From Clostridium simiarum (GTDB taxonomy: Bacteria > Bacillota > Clostridia > Clostridiales > Clostridiaceae): a stretch of 64,000 nucleotides of DNA. Location of the stretch: positions 1 through 64,000 of the forward strand of contig NZ_JAHLQL010000008.1 of the NCBI RefSeq assembly GCF_018919175.1, in the 5' to 3' direction. A program made the position numbers and the translations under genes. Under the pieces are notes generated by a model that was not told the origin of the DNA, did not search any database, and worked only from the letters and a program-made list of their open reading frames with translations. Every line of letters starts with the position of its first letter. Position 1 is the stretch's first letter. Of the stretch, positions 40,395-49,369 are shown in pieces.

Positions 40395-40684
40395 TCTCAA
40401 CCTAGTTTGTTTTTTTATTTTCTCTTTGCATAACAGGCCGCCTTTTACTTTATTACTTGTTATTCTATACTATGGAGTTATTAAATTGTAGGCATCAATT
40501 TTTTTACGGTTACGTATTAGTTGTGTAAGACTGTAGATGAATACAGTAGGAAATACCAGAATTAGGTTCTTTAAGGGTTAGGGCTCATGATTTTTAATAA
40601 ATAATTGATGAAGGAAAAACTCCTATTGTAGGTGAGAGAAACCTAATTTATGATATAATTTAAGTGAACAATGGGGGGATAACT
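40395..40684. other. Gene-free stretch behind the array
   Basis: No gene is seen. The array stops inside a repeat and changes to T-rich sequence (TTTGTTTTTTTATTTTCTC), which may help end the crRNA precursor. TATAAT at about 40654 and a GGGGGG RBS belong to the next gene. Confidence 0.45.
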
Positions 40685-40957
40685 ATGGAATATACAATTA
40701 TAGGAGTTTTATTAATGGCGACCTCACTTCTTATAATGCATATCAGTGAATTAAAAGACAGGATGAGTCGTATGAATTCAACTTTACAAAAGATTGCTAG
40801 CAAAGTTGGAGTGGAAGAACCTTTTATAGACCAAAATGAATTAAGATCTTTAATTGCAGAAGGTAAAAAGGTTCAGGCAGTTAAAAAAGTAAGGATGGAT
40901 TTAGGGCTTGGATTAAAGGAAGCCAAGGAATATGTTGATAACTTAGATAAGATTTAA
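40685..40957 (+). CDS. Membrane-anchored protein with L7/L12 C-terminal-like domain
   Basis: The 90-aa protein has one N-terminal membrane segment (YTIIGVLLMATSLLIMHISE). Its C-terminal domain is like the ribosomal L7/L12 C-terminus (ELRSLIAEGKKVQAVKKVRM, LGLGLKEAKEYVDNLDKI). In L7/L12 this fold binds translation GTPases; in small membrane proteins of this type the role is unknown. It starts at 40685 behind GGGGGG and has its own promoter and terminator. Confidence 0.8.
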   Translation: MEYTIIGVLLMATSLLIMHISELKDRMSRMNSTLQKIASKVGVEEPFIDQNELRSLIAEGKKVQAVKKVRMDLGLGLKEAKEYVDNLDKI

Positions 40958-40983
40958 GGTTGTTGATTTGTAGAAAAATCATG

Positions 40984-41024
40984 AAAAGTAGCTTGTCATT
41001 ATTAAAAAATGGTGGGCTACTTTT
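40984..41024 (+). terminator. Terminator of the L7/L12-like gene
   Basis: AAAAGTAGC pairs with GCTACTTTT with a long loop, followed by ATTTTATT. The remaining 260 bp to the GntR gene show no gene. Confidence 0.6.
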
Positions 41025-41285
41025 ATTTTATGGTAAAAAGATGCAATTAGGTTTTGAGAAAGCTCATTTTTAACTTCGATTTTCTCTTTTAGGCATAGAT
41101 TTTTTATTGGAACACTTAAGGCTATAAATGATTAGGTAAATAATTTAAAAATGTTGTAATTTACAATTTAAAAAATTATTGTAGATTAGCTATTTACAAA
41201 ACCAAATTTTAGGTATATAGTTAGTTATATAAGTAATGAACCGATTAAGTGATTAACCATATAATATCACAAGGAGGTGAATTTG

Positions 41286-41657
41286 ATGTTGGATCTAAAT
41301 TCGGATAAATCCATTTATATACAGATTGCTGAAACCATAGAAAATGAAATATTAATAGGAAATTTAAGAGAAGGAGAGCAGGCGCCTTCTACTAATCAGT
41401 TTTCTAAGGTATACAAAATTAACCCAGCAACAGCTGGGAAGGGGCTTAATATATTGGTGGAAGATGAAATACTTTATAAAAGGAGAGGTATAGGTATGTT
41501 TGTAGCAGAGGGGGCTAAAGATAAAATCTTAAAGAAAAGACAAGAGGTTTTCTTTAAGGAGGCAATACCAGAACTTATAAAGGAAGCGGAAAGATTAGAA
41601 GTTAAGAAGAATGATATCATAAAAGTTATTGAGGATTATATTGGAGGTGAAGAATAA
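41286..41657 (+). CDS. GntR-family regulator, YtrA type
   Basis: This short 123-aa GntR regulator has a winged helix at residues ~10-75 (SIYIQIAETIENEILIGNLR, QFSKVYKINPATAGKGLNIL) and a small helical dimerisation tail. Such YtrA-type proteins usually repress the ABC transporter genes in their own operon, here the ATPase and membrane gene directly behind. AAGGAGGTG lies 7 bases before the ATG at 41286. It abuts the ATPase gene with no gap. Confidence 0.9.
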   Translation: MLDLNSDKSIYIQIAETIENEILIGNLREGEQAPSTNQFSKVYKINPATAGKGLNILVEDEILYKRRGIGMFVAEGAKDKILKKRQEVFFKEAIPELIKEAERLEVKKNDIIKVIEDYIGGEE

Positions 41658-42533
41658 ATGGCTGATGCAATTAAGTGTGAAAACTTATCAAAGTTTTATG
41701 GCAAATTAGAAGCAGTGAAAAATATAAATTTAACCTTAGAAGGAGATAAGATTTATGGGCTTCTCGGAAGAAACGGAGCTGGAAAGAGTACCCTGACAAA
41801 CCTTATTGCAGCTCAAATAATTAGGGATAGTGGACATATTAATATTTTTGGGGAAGAGGTTTTCGAAAACACAAAAGCCCTAGAAAATATATGTTTAGTT
41901 AAAGAAAAAGAAATTCCCCTAGAAGATGATAAGGTAAAAAGGATATTTAAATTCGCTAGTATTTTATATAAAAATTGGGATGAAGAGTATAAAGAATTTT
42001 TAGTAAAGGAATTCAACTTAGATACTAATAAAAAATATAAAAATCTTTCTAGAGGAACTAAATCCATAGTTGGGGTAATTATAGGACTCGCTTCTAGAGC
42101 AAAAATAACCATTTTTGATGAACCGTCCCTAGGACTTGATGCCGCAGTTAGAGAGAAGTTTTATAATTTATTATTACAGGATTATGAAGAGCATAAAAGG
42201 ACAATTATATTATCAACTCATTTAATTGATGAGGTAAGTAACCTATTTGAGGAAATTATAGTAATGAATAAAGGAGAAATTATCCTTAAAGAAGAGATAG
42301 ATACCCTTTTAGATAAGGCTCATTTCTTAAGCGGAAGAGAAGAGATAATACTACCTTTAATAAAAAATAAAAATATAATCCATAAAGAGTTTTTTGGAGC
42401 TACTTCTATAATAGGAGTTTTAGGTAAATTTGAAGAGGGGGAGCTTAAGCTCTTAAAGGATAATAATATAGACATAAGTCCTATGTCTTTGCAAAAGTTA
42501 TTTATTTATATTACAGAAGGACTAAATAGTTAG
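41658..42533 (+). CDS. ABC transporter ATP-binding protein
   Basis: A 291-aa ATPase with Walker A (GLLGRNGAGKSTLTN), a divergent signature (KNLSRGTKSIVGVIIGLA, where SRG replaces SGG), Walker B (ITIFDEPSLGLDAA) and the H-loop STHLIDE. It is of the kind found in GntR-controlled exporters (YtrB-like). It starts one base after the regulator's stop and is followed by the membrane subunit after 12 bases. The substrate is unknown; defence against cell-envelope-active compounds is common in such operons. Confidence 0.92.
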   Translation: MADAIKCENLSKFYGKLEAVKNINLTLEGDKIYGLLGRNGAGKSTLTNLIAAQIIRDSGHINIFGEEVFENTKALENICLVKEKEIPLEDDKVKRIFKFASILYKNWDEEYKEFLVKEFNLDTNKKYKNLSRGTKSIVGVIIGLASRAKITIFDEPSLGLDAAVREKFYNLLLQDYEEHKRTIILSTHLIDEVSNLFEEIIVMNKGEIILKEEIDTLLDKAHFLSGREEIILPLIKNKNIIHKEFFGATSIIGVLGKFEEGELKLLKDNNIDISPMSLQKLFIYITEGLNS

Positions 42534-42545
42534 GGGGGAGAGATT

Positions 42546-43289
42546 ATGGAAGGATTTAAAAGACAATTAAAATTTCAATATTTAGATGCTAAGAAAGCTT
42601 TTGTTGTATTTTGGTCTATAGTCCTGTTAAGCAATGTATTATTTCATGTATTAAATAATACTACTAATATAAACAGCAAGTTTGGAATTTATTGGTCAGA
42701 GCCTAGTGTTAACCAAGGTAGCGTAAATGTAGCAGGAGGAAATGCAATATCTATTCTTATATTTATTTTGGTATCCTGCATTGTTATGTACTATAAGAGC
42801 TTTCCAGCAGCTATAGGATTTAGTTCTACAAGAAAAGACTTTTATAAGGGTGTTATAGGTTATAATGTTATGATATCTTTAGCTATGTCAGTAGTAGAAG
42901 CTGTACTTTTAAAAGCTGATAGGTTTATAGTAAGAGCCATGGGTGGAGAAGCTCTAACGGATCTTATGTATTTTAATTGTGAAACAGATAGTATTTTTTA
43001 TATTATTATCATTGTATTTCTACTAACATTGTTATTTACTTCCATGTTTAACTTAGTTGGAATTTTTGTATATAAAATTGGTTATAAATTTTGGATAGGT
43101 TTTGGGATTTTATTTATGATCGTAGGAAATATAAAGATTTTATCAACGTCTATATTAAATTTTGCTACCTTCATAGCATCTTACAATGACTTTATTACCT
43201 TCTTTATAAAATTTATCATTACCATAGTATTACTCCATGTAATAGCTTGGGGCTTTGTTAGAAAATTAAGTATTAAATCAAATAAATAA
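42546..43289 (+). CDS. ABC transporter membrane protein
   Basis: The 247-aa hydrophobic protein has about six membrane spans (KAFVVFWSIVLLSNVLFHVL, AISILIFILVSCIVMYYKSF, IIIIVFLLTLLFTSMFNLVG, FFIKFIITIVLLHVIAWGFV). An extracytoplasmic loop follows span 1. It has no recognised motif. Its place behind the ATPase and GntR regulator identifies it as their membrane partner. GGGGGGAGAG is upstream of the ATG. Confidence 0.8.
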   Translation: MEGFKRQLKFQYLDAKKAFVVFWSIVLLSNVLFHVLNNTTNINSKFGIYWSEPSVNQGSVNVAGGNAISILIFILVSCIVMYYKSFPAAIGFSSTRKDFYKGVIGYNVMISLAMSVVEAVLLKADRFIVRAMGGEALTDLMYFNCETDSIFYIIIIVFLLTLLFTSMFNLVGIFVYKIGYKFWIGFGILFMIVGNIKILSTSILNFATFIASYNDFITFFIKFIITIVLLHVIAWGFVRKLSIKSNK

Positions 43290-43314
43290 GAATCAATGAG
43301 ATTTTTAGTATTAA

Positions 43315-43334
43315 GAGGGAGTTTTAGCTCCCTC
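43315..43334 (+). terminator. Terminator of the GntR-ABC operon
   Basis: GAGGGAG pairs with CTCCCTC around TTTTAG, followed by CTTTGCATTTT. It is a compact GC-rich stem just behind the membrane gene. Confidence 0.75.
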
Positions 43335-43437
43335 CTTTGCATTTTATTATTTGAATTAAACTGTGGTATAATAAAATATATAGAGTAATTTTTAACTTCA
43401 AATGTAGTTTAATTAATAAGAGCAAGGAGTGATTTTA

Positions 43438-44253
43438 ATGAAAAAAATTAGATATTTTGTTTTACCACTATTTATGTCTTTAACACTTTTAGCAGGGTGT
43501 ACTCCTAAGCAAGATGCACAAGTTAAAGTAGAAGGAGACAAGCCTAACCAAGAGACAAAACAAGAAAATGACACTAAAAAGCCAGAAGAAAATAAGGAGA
43601 AGCCTCAAGAAGAAAAGGTAGATCCAGCAGTTTTAAATAGATTTGATAAATATTTCTACAAGGGTAAAGATGAGATGGTGTACATAGGAATGGCGGAGTA
43701 TGGATACAGGGCTAAGTATGAAAAGGAAGTTACAGATAATCCAAAGGAAAAGACAGTTGTTTATAAAGGATCTATGAGTGATGGAGTTGGAGAGACAAAG
43801 GGGCCAAGAGAGTTTATAGCAAGTTATATAATTGATAAGGATAAGGTTGTAGAAAAGATAGAAAATAAAGATTATCTAAAAGACAGAAAAACTACTTTAA
43901 ACTCTATAATTGAAAATTTTATAGTAGTTAAAGGGGAAGTTAAGGTAGGAAATAAGTGGGAGCAAAGCTTTAAACAAAAGGATAAAGAGTTTAAGGCAGT
44001 AACAGAGATAAAAGCTGTTGAGAAAAAAGGAGATAAAACTCAATTTGTTACTGAAACCACTGTAGCTAATATGGAAGGTTATAAAGATAATACCTACATA
44101 GAAAAGAGAACCTACAGAGAAGGCTTAGGTCTTATAGATTTTGAAAACACACCTAAAATTGTAAATGGTGTTGAGCCTATAGATCCAATGGTAGGCTATG
44201 GATTAAACTATATAATGGATAAAGATGGTAATAAAGATATAATTGAAAGATAA
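43438..44253 (+). CDS. Lipoprotein of unknown function
   Basis: The 271-aa product has a lipoprotein signal peptide with lipobox LLAGC (cysteine at residue 21 from the ATG at 43438). A charged Lys/Glu linker (about residues 25-65, with KPEENKEKPQEEK) follows, then a globular domain rich in beta strands (KYFYKGKDEMVYIGMAEYGY, VKVGNKWEQSFKQKDKEF, KTQFVTETTVANMEGY). AAGGAG lies 12 bases upstream. No family is recognised with certainty. It is a single gene. Confidence 0.82.
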   Translation: MKKIRYFVLPLFMSLTLLAGCTPKQDAQVKVEGDKPNQETKQENDTKKPEENKEKPQEEKVDPAVLNRFDKYFYKGKDEMVYIGMAEYGYRAKYEKEVTDNPKEKTVVYKGSMSDGVGETKGPREFIASYIIDKDKVVEKIENKDYLKDRKTTLNSIIENFIVVKGEVKVGNKWEQSFKQKDKEFKAVTEIKAVEKKGDKTQFVTETTVANMEGYKDNTYIEKRTYREGLGLIDFENTPKIVNGVEPIDPMVGYGLNYIMDKDGNKDIIER

Positions 44254-44267
44254 GTAAAACTAAAACT

Positions 44268-44306
44268 AAAGGTCAGATAGGATAATTAAAATCCTGTCTG
44301 ACCTTT
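44268..44306 (+). terminator. Terminator of the lipoprotein gene
   Basis: AAAGGTCAGATAGGAT pairs with ATCCTGTCTGACCTTT (one G-T pair) around AATTAAA, followed by AATATTT. Confidence 0.88.
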
Positions 44307-44388
44307 AATATTTAATCAAGTGATCTTTAGCCTTTCACCAAAGTTTTTAAAAAACACTATTAGAGCTGATATTCAAGGAATAAAAAAT

Positions 44389-44419
44389 AACACTCAAGCA
44401 TGAATATTGCTTGAGTGTT
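44389..44419. terminator. Isolated 12-bp hairpin
   Basis: AACACTCAAGCA and TGCTTGAGTGTT pair perfectly around TGAATAT, with an A-rich 5' flank. It lies in the 389-bp gap before the HNH gene, in which no gene is seen. It may be a terminator or the end of a small RNA. Confidence 0.5.
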
Positions 44420-44642
44420 TCATTGTCATAAGGGGGACAATAGGGGTTATTGCCTACCTAATTGATAGTAATATCTGTTTAATATCTGTTATTGATTATA
44501 TTATATACTATTATTTATTAATAATCAATATTAATTATATAAATTTTTAAAAATTTTATTGCCTAAGGTAATTAGACTTTTAATCTTTATGATATTATAA
44601 TTAAATTTGATGTCTTATATTTTTTCATTCAGGGGTGATTTA

Positions 44643-44948
44643 ATGGATTTTTTAGAGGATGTCTGTGAGCTTTGTGGAAGAGAAGGAGTAGAAACTACAG
44701 AACATCACCTGATTCCAAGAGAAGAAGGTGGAAAGAATATGGGAACTTCAAGACTTTGTATAAATTGTCATAAGCAAATACATGCCCTTTACTCTAATAA
44801 AGAATTAGCTGTAAGGCTTTATACCATAGATAGACTAAAAAATGATGAAAAAATTAAAAAGTATCTAAATTGGATAAAAAAACAACCAATAACTCACACA
44901 GCAACAATTAAAAAATCTAGAGAGAAAAGAGTAAGGGTGAGAGATTAG
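44643..44948 (+). CDS. HNH endonuclease-like protein
   Basis: A 101-aa protein with an HNH fold: zinc knuckle Cys-x2-Cys (CELCGRE), core His pair in TEHHLIPREEGG, second knuckle CINCHKQIH. This small stand-alone family (McrA-like) is common in clostridia, with unknown target. The start at 44643 follows GGGGTG. It is isolated between terminators and the thiamine riboswitch, without phage or restriction partners nearby. Confidence 0.88.
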   Translation: MDFLEDVCELCGREGVETTEHHLIPREEGGKNMGTSRLCINCHKQIHALYSNKELAVRLYTIDRLKNDEKIKKYLNWIKKQPITHTATIKKSREKRVRVRD

Positions 44949-45055
44949 TTCTTTATAATGATAAGATGGAGAGTGGTATTTTTACAGGTAAACTCTACCT
45001 AAATATAATACTCAATTGATAGCTTACAATAGTACAGTAAAGTTTGTTTATACTA

Positions 45056-45085
45056 TTGATATTCATAGGTGAAACATGTTATTAT
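45056..45085 (+). promoter_or_regulatory. Promoter of thiT
   Basis: TTGATA (45056) and TATTAT (45080) are spaced by 18 bp, about 35 bases in front of the TPP aptamer. Confidence 0.55.
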
Positions 45086-45117
45086 GATTATGATATAGTA
45101 AGTTAAAAATAATATAA

Positions 45118-45198
45118 TGCTAGGGGTGCTTTAAAGCTGAGAGGGAATGTTTTCCTAACCCTTGTACCTGAACTGGGTAATACCAGCGTAGGAAAGCG
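45118..45198 (+). promoter_or_regulatory. TPP riboswitch
   Basis: The aptamer has the conserved THI-element cores GGGGTGC, GCTGAGAGG, AACCCTTGTACCTGA and CTGGGTAATACCAGCGTAGG. It binds thiamine pyrophosphate in the leader of thiT and controls the terminator at 45211-45242. Confidence 0.96.
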
Positions 45199-45210
45199 AG
45201 ATTGTTACTA

Positions 45211-45242
45211 AAACACTGTTTTTCTACAGTGTTTGTTTTTTT
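45211..45242 (+). terminator. Riboswitch-controlled terminator
   Basis: AAACACTGT pairs with ACAGTGTTT around TTTTCT, followed by GTTTTTTT. TPP binding should favour this hairpin and stop transcription before thiT. Confidence 0.9.
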
Positions 45243-45274
45243 GTAAAAATATTTATATAAAGGAGGATTAATCA

Positions 45275-45928
45275 ATGAATTGGTTTAAATTTAAGTTTAA
45301 GGTTCCAAAGGCAGAGGAATCTTTAGGCAAAGTCTTTTTAGATCCTAAGATATATATAACTTTATTGGTAGTTATAGCTTTAGTTGTTACATTTATATAC
45401 GTAAGTAAGGTGAAACTTACTACAAAGACTATGGTTCATATAGGTATTGCTGTGGCTTTATCTATTGTATTAAAGATGTTTAGGATAATGCAGATGCCTA
45501 TGGGTGGTTCTGTAACTTTAGGGTCTATGATTCCTATTATATTTATAGCCTATGTTTATGGGCCTAGAATAGGGTATTTAACAGGACTAATATTTGGTGT
45601 TATGGACTTGCTTTTAGGTGCTACTGTGGTACATCCAATACAGCTTTTAATTGATTATATCTTAGCTTTTGGATTATTAGGTGTAGCAGGATATTTTAAA
45701 AACAATATATCTTTGGGGACTTTGGTGGCTATAGCTTTAAGATGCTTATGTCATGTTATTTCAGGAGTAGTATTCTTTTATGAAAATGCTGGAGGTAAGA
45801 ATGTTTGGATTTATTCCATATCATATAATGGGACATACTTAATACCGGAAGCTATAATAGCTATGATTATTTTAGCTATGATACCTGTTAAAAGATTAAG
45901 AACTGAAATGGCAAGAAATTTAGCCTAA
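45275..45928 (+). CDS. thiT: Thiamine transporter ThiT (ECF S component)
   Basis: The 217-aa membrane protein is the substrate-binding S component for thiamine, working with a shared ECF module. Family features are MQMPMGGSVTLGSMIPIIFI, YGPRIGYLTGLIFGVMDLLL and the C-terminal YNGTYLIPEAIIAMI. It is longer than usual by an N-terminal extra membrane segment (residues 28-45, IYITLLVVIALVVTFIYV). The TPP riboswitch upstream supports the substrate. AAAGGAGG precedes the ATG. Confidence 0.95.
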   Translation: MNWFKFKFKVPKAEESLGKVFLDPKIYITLLVVIALVVTFIYVSKVKLTTKTMVHIGIAVALSIVLKMFRIMQMPMGGSVTLGSMIPIIFIAYVYGPRIGYLTGLIFGVMDLLLGATVVHPIQLLIDYILAFGLLGVAGYFKNNISLGTLVAIALRCLCHVISGVVFFYENAGGKNVWIYSISYNGTYLIPEAIIAMIILAMIPVKRLRTEMARNLA

Positions 45929-45936
45929 AACATATT

Positions 45937-45983
45937 AAGACTGTGGATTAATATCTATGTAAAGATTATTTATCCACAGTCTT
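45937..45983. terminator. Terminator between thiT and the dha operon
   Basis: AAGACTGTGGAT pairs with ATCCACAGTCTT around 23 bases, followed by TAATTTAT. It lies between the convergent thiT and dhaM genes. Confidence 0.75.
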
Positions 45984-46019
45984 TAATTTATCTCATGATT
46001 ACCATAATTGAAAACTAGC

Positions 46020-46409
46020 TTATGAAATTTTTCCAAGAGATAATGATTTTAGAGCCTCTTTTATTTCAGCTCTACTTTTATCCATACTGCTTTCTACAGC
46101 AGCTGTTATAGCGCCTTCTACTAAAGCTGCATCTATTATCTCTACATTATTCTTTTTATCTTCATCTAACATTTCAAGAGCCATTTCAGCATTCATAAAC
46201 GCACTACCTAGGTCAAAGAGTATTAGAACTCCATCTTCAGAATAGACTTCATCTATGGCCTTAAGTATTTTATTTATATCTGTACCAATTCTATCATCTT
46301 CAGTACCACCAGCTTCTGCTATAGGCACTTCTTTAGCCATTTCCTTAGCTAATTCTTTAACCCCTTTTGAAACATTGCTACTATGAGATATTATAACTAA
46401 TCCAACCAT
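46020..46409 (-). CDS. dhaM: DhaM phosphotransferase subunit of dihydroxyacetone kinase
   Basis: A 129-aa EIIA-man-like protein that passes phosphate from HPr to ADP bound on DhaL. The phosphorylated His is His9 (LVIISHSSNVSKGV); AEAGGTEDDRIGTDINKILK and LILFDLGSAFMNAEMA are family motifs. It has only the EIIA domain, as in Gram-positive single-domain DhaM, with no HPr or EI fusion. It is last gene of dhaK-dhaL-dhaM. Confidence 0.95.
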   Translation of the reverse strand: MVGLVIISHSSNVSKGVKELAKEMAKEVPIAEAGGTEDDRIGTDINKILKAIDEVYSEDGVLILFDLGSAFMNAEMALEMLDEDKKNNVEIIDAALVEGAITAAVESSMDKSRAEIKEALKSLSLGKIS

Positions 46410-46459
46410 TTTAACTTCTTCCTTTCCGTTATTTTAATTGATAGGGTATAGAAGATGAT

Positions 46460-47098
46460 TTAGGTTTGAGATTTAACATACTCATAAATAGTTTCCAAAA
46501 TAAGAGCACTAGAAGTAGCACCAGGGTCTTGATGGCCTATGCTTCTATCTCCAAGGTAACTTGCCCTACCTTTTTTAGCAATTATAGTCTTTGTATGTTC
46601 TACACCATTATAAGCAGCTTCTTTCACTTTGAATAAGGCATCTACTGCATTATCACCTTCATCAATAGATTTTTTTAACTGATTTAGGGCTGGCTCAATG
46701 GAATCTACCATGGTCTTGTCATCTAATTCAGCTTTTCCTCTCATTTTTATACCTTCTAAAGCAGACTGGAGCATATTTCGAAAATCCTTTAAATCTACCT
46801 GAGATTTGCCATTCACATCCACAGCAGCTTTCATAAAAGCTGTGCCATATAGAGGACCTGATGCTCCACCTACATTAGAGACTAAAGCCATTCCTACTTT
46901 TTTGAGCATATCCCCTATATTATTTCCATCTTCATCTTTTATTTTATCTACCACAGCAGTAAAACCTTTATTTAAATTTAATCCGTGATCTCCGTCGCCT
47001 ATAGTAGCATCTAAGGTTGTAAGATATTCTTTATTTTTAGCCATTACTTCATTTAATTTCATGAATAAATCTTTTACTTGTAAACCTGTTAAGCTCAT
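46460..47098 (-). CDS. dhaL: DhaL nucleotide-binding subunit
   Basis: The 212-aa subunit holds ADP as a fixed cofactor and phosphorylates dihydroxyacetone bound on DhaK. The ADP/Mg site is visible in TLDATIGDGDHGLNLNKGF, with GGASGPLYGTAFMKAA and YLGDRSIGHQDPGATSSALI. It lies between dhaK and dhaM with 50-base gaps. Length is normal. Confidence 0.96.
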   Translation of the reverse strand: MSLTGLQVKDLFMKLNEVMAKNKEYLTTLDATIGDGDHGLNLNKGFTAVVDKIKDEDGNNIGDMLKKVGMALVSNVGGASGPLYGTAFMKAAVDVNGKSQVDLKDFRNMLQSALEGIKMRGKAELDDKTMVDSIEPALNQLKKSIDEGDNAVDALFKVKEAAYNGVEHTKTIIAKKGRASYLGDRSIGHQDPGATSSALILETIYEYVKSQT

Positions 47099-47151
47099 CT
47101 TTAAGATCTCCTTTCTGTAAGTTTTTAGGGAGATAATATTAGCTTGATACT

Positions 47152-48150
47152 TTAAATAACCTTAAAGGCAGGAGTGTCTGCTGGAGCATCTAAAAGTTCT
47201 TTTAGTTCCTGATCTAATTTTAATAAAGTAACAGAGCAACCAGCCATTTCTAAAGAAGTCATGTATTCACCTACAAAGGTTTTATATACCTTTATTCCCT
47301 TCTCGTTTAGAAGTTCACTTACTTTTTTATTTATTATATATAATTCCATGTGAGGTGTAGCGGCAAGTCCGTTTATCATAACCGCAACTTCTTCGTTTGA
47401 GTTTAATTTCATGTCAGCTAATATTTTATCTACTAATTGAGTTGCAACTTTATCAGCAGTTATTAGTTTCTCTTTATGGGTACCTGGTTCACCATGTATA
47501 CCCATGCCTATCTCCATTTCATCTTCAGCTAATGTAAAGTTAGGTTTTCCTGCAGCAGGAACAATACAAGAAGTTAAAGCCATACCCATACTTCTTACAT
47601 TAGCAATTACTTTTTCAGCAGTGTTTTTTACCTCTTCTAAGGAAGCGCCAGTTTCAGCCTTTGCCCCAGCTATTTTATGGACCAAAACTGTTCCTGCAAT
47701 ACCACGTCTTCCAGCGGTATAAGTACTATTTTCCACAGCTACATCATCGTTTACAACTACAGTATCAACTTTTATTCCTTCCATTTCTGCCATTTCTTTT
47801 GCCATTTCAAAATTCATAATGTCTCCACTATAATTTTTAATAATAAGTAATACACCTTCACCGCTATCTACAGCCTTTGCAGCTTCATAAACCTGATCTG
47901 GAGTTGGGGAGGTAAAAACAGCTCCTGCTACAGCAGCATCTAACATTCCTTTACCCACATAACCACCATGAGCAGGTTCATGACCGCTACCTCCACCACT
48001 TACTAAAGCAACTTTTCCTTTAATAGGAGAGTCCTTTCTTACAAGAACATCATAATTATCAAGTTTTCTTAAATATTCTGGGTGAGCATAAGCTATACCT
48101 TGAAGCATATCATCCACAACTAGGTTAGGATCGTTTATTAATTTTTTCAT
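47152..48150 (-). CDS. dhaK: DhaK dihydroxyacetone-binding subunit
   Basis: The 332-aa subunit binds dihydroxyacetone covalently through His219 (MGIHGEPGTHKE). N-terminal ALVSGGGSGHEPAHGGYVGK and the motif FTSPTPDQVYEAAKAVDSGE are diagnostic. With DhaL and DhaM it makes dihydroxyacetone phosphate for glycolysis at the expense of PEP. It is first gene of the minus-strand operon, with AAGGAGG before its start. Confidence 0.97.
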   Translation of the reverse strand: MKKLINDPNLVVDDMLQGIAYAHPEYLRKLDNYDVLVRKDSPIKGKVALVSGGGSGHEPAHGGYVGKGMLDAAVAGAVFTSPTPDQVYEAAKAVDSGEGVLLIIKNYSGDIMNFEMAKEMAEMEGIKVDTVVVNDDVAVENSTYTAGRRGIAGTVLVHKIAGAKAETGASLEEVKNTAEKVIANVRSMGMALTSCIVPAAGKPNFTLAEDEMEIGMGIHGEPGTHKEKLITADKVATQLVDKILADMKLNSNEEVAVMINGLAATPHMELYIINKKVSELLNEKGIKVYKTFVGEYMTSLEMAGCSVTLLKLDQELKELLDAPADTPAFKVI

Positions 48151-48343
48151 TACGAAAACCTCCTTATTGAATAATATTTGCCATGTTAGTGAAATTTATT
48201 ATAAATATTTATAATTTTCAAATTTTTATACCTTTATATATATGATATAATATTGAGCATTATTTAAAAAGATTTAAGTGAAGACATAGGTAAAATTAAC
48301 TATTTGTTAATATTAGTGTTAAGCTTTGTAATGATGGGTAAAA

Positions 48344-48399
48344 AATAAATAAGCCCCTATCACTAAAAGGCTTTAATTGTGATATAAGGCTTATTTATT
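48344..48399. repeat. Long two-part hairpin
   Basis: AATAAATAAGCC and GGCTTATTTATT form an outer stem, and TATCAC/GTGATA an inner stem, in a 56-bp element. It lies in the 378-bp gap between dhaK and the peptide transporter genes, where no gene is visible. It could be a terminator for an unseen transcript or a small palindromic repeat. Confidence 0.55.
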
Positions 48400-48501
48400 G
48401 TATAAAAATGAATAAAGGAAAAGGTTGAAAATTAAACTTCATAATTTATAGGGCAGCATAACATTGATAGTTACAATTAATGTTATGTTTTCCATGAAAA
48501 T

Positions 48502-48530
48502 AATAAAAACACCTTAAAGGTGTTTTTATT
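48502..48530 (-). terminator. Terminator of the opp operon
   Basis: AATAAAAACACC and GGTGTTTTTATT pair around TTAAA at the end of the minus-strand oppC gene, overlapping its stop codon. The T run on the minus strand makes it a normal intrinsic terminator. Confidence 0.85.
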
Positions 48531-49368
48531 ATTTAGCTTTTGGTTCAAAAGCCAATCTTAAAGTATCTCCTATTATGTTAAAGCTTAGCACTGTAAATAA
48601 TATTAATAGTCCAGGAAAGATTGCAAGGGCTGGTTGATCTATCATATAAGCTTGAGCACTTTGAAGCATGCTACCCCAAGAAGAATTAGGTTGTTGCACT
48701 CCAAGACCTAAAAAACTTAAGGAGGATTCCATAAGTATGGCTCCTGCTATATTTATAGATGATGCAACTATTACGCTTGGGAAAACATTAGGTATTATGT
48801 GCTTAAATATTATTCTAGATGGTCTTATACCTTGAGATTTAGCATATATCACATACTCTCTTTCCTTCATAGATAAGGTTTCACCACGTATTATACGAGC
48901 TATTCCCATCCAGCTAAATAGGGCTATAATAATTATTATATTTTTAACCCCAGGCTTAAAATACACATTTAATGTAAGAATTAAGAAGAAACTTGGAATA
49001 GACATTAAAATATCTATAAATCTCATTATGAGAGTATCTACAATGCCACCAGCATATCCACTTATGGTTCCCACTATAGTTCCTATAGTACTAGATAAAA
49101 TCATAGATAGGAAACCTACAAAAAGGGATAGCCTGCCACCATATAAGGCTCTTGTAAAATAATCTCTTCCCATATCATCTGTACCAAAAAGATGTTTTAA
49201 ACTAGGCCCTTGAAGCTTATTATTTACATCAATAGCGTTAGGATCATAGGGAGATAAAAATGCTAATAAGCAAAGTATAAGAAGGATTATAAGTGTAACT
49301 ACAGCAACCAAAGATAATTTATTTTTTTTAAAGTCCTTTTTTACCATTTGAAAAAAACTATCACCCAT
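48529..49368 (-). CDS. oppC: Peptide ABC transporter permease, OppC/DppC type
   Basis: The 279-aa membrane protein has the OppC N-terminal domain (KNKLSLVAVVTLIILLILCL), the motif LFGTDDMGRDYFTRALYGGR and the ATPase-contact loop YVIYAKSQGIRPSRIIFKHI. The conserved end AGAILMESSLSFLGLGVQQP is present. It follows oppB with a one-base gap. No OppD/OppF ATPases follow; the operon ends here in a terminator. Confidence 0.94.
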   Translation of the reverse strand: MGDSFFQMVKKDFKKNKLSLVAVVTLIILLILCLLAFLSPYDPNAIDVNNKLQGPSLKHLFGTDDMGRDYFTRALYGGRLSLFVGFLSMILSSTIGTIVGTISGYAGGIVDTLIMRFIDILMSIPSFFLILTLNVYFKPGVKNIIIIIALFSWMGIARIIRGETLSMKEREYVIYAKSQGIRPSRIIFKHIIPNVFPSVIVASSINIAGAILMESSLSFLGLGVQQPNSSWGSMLQSAQAYMIDQPALAIFPGLLILFTVLSFNIIGDTLRLAFEPKAK

Positions 49369-49369
49369 A

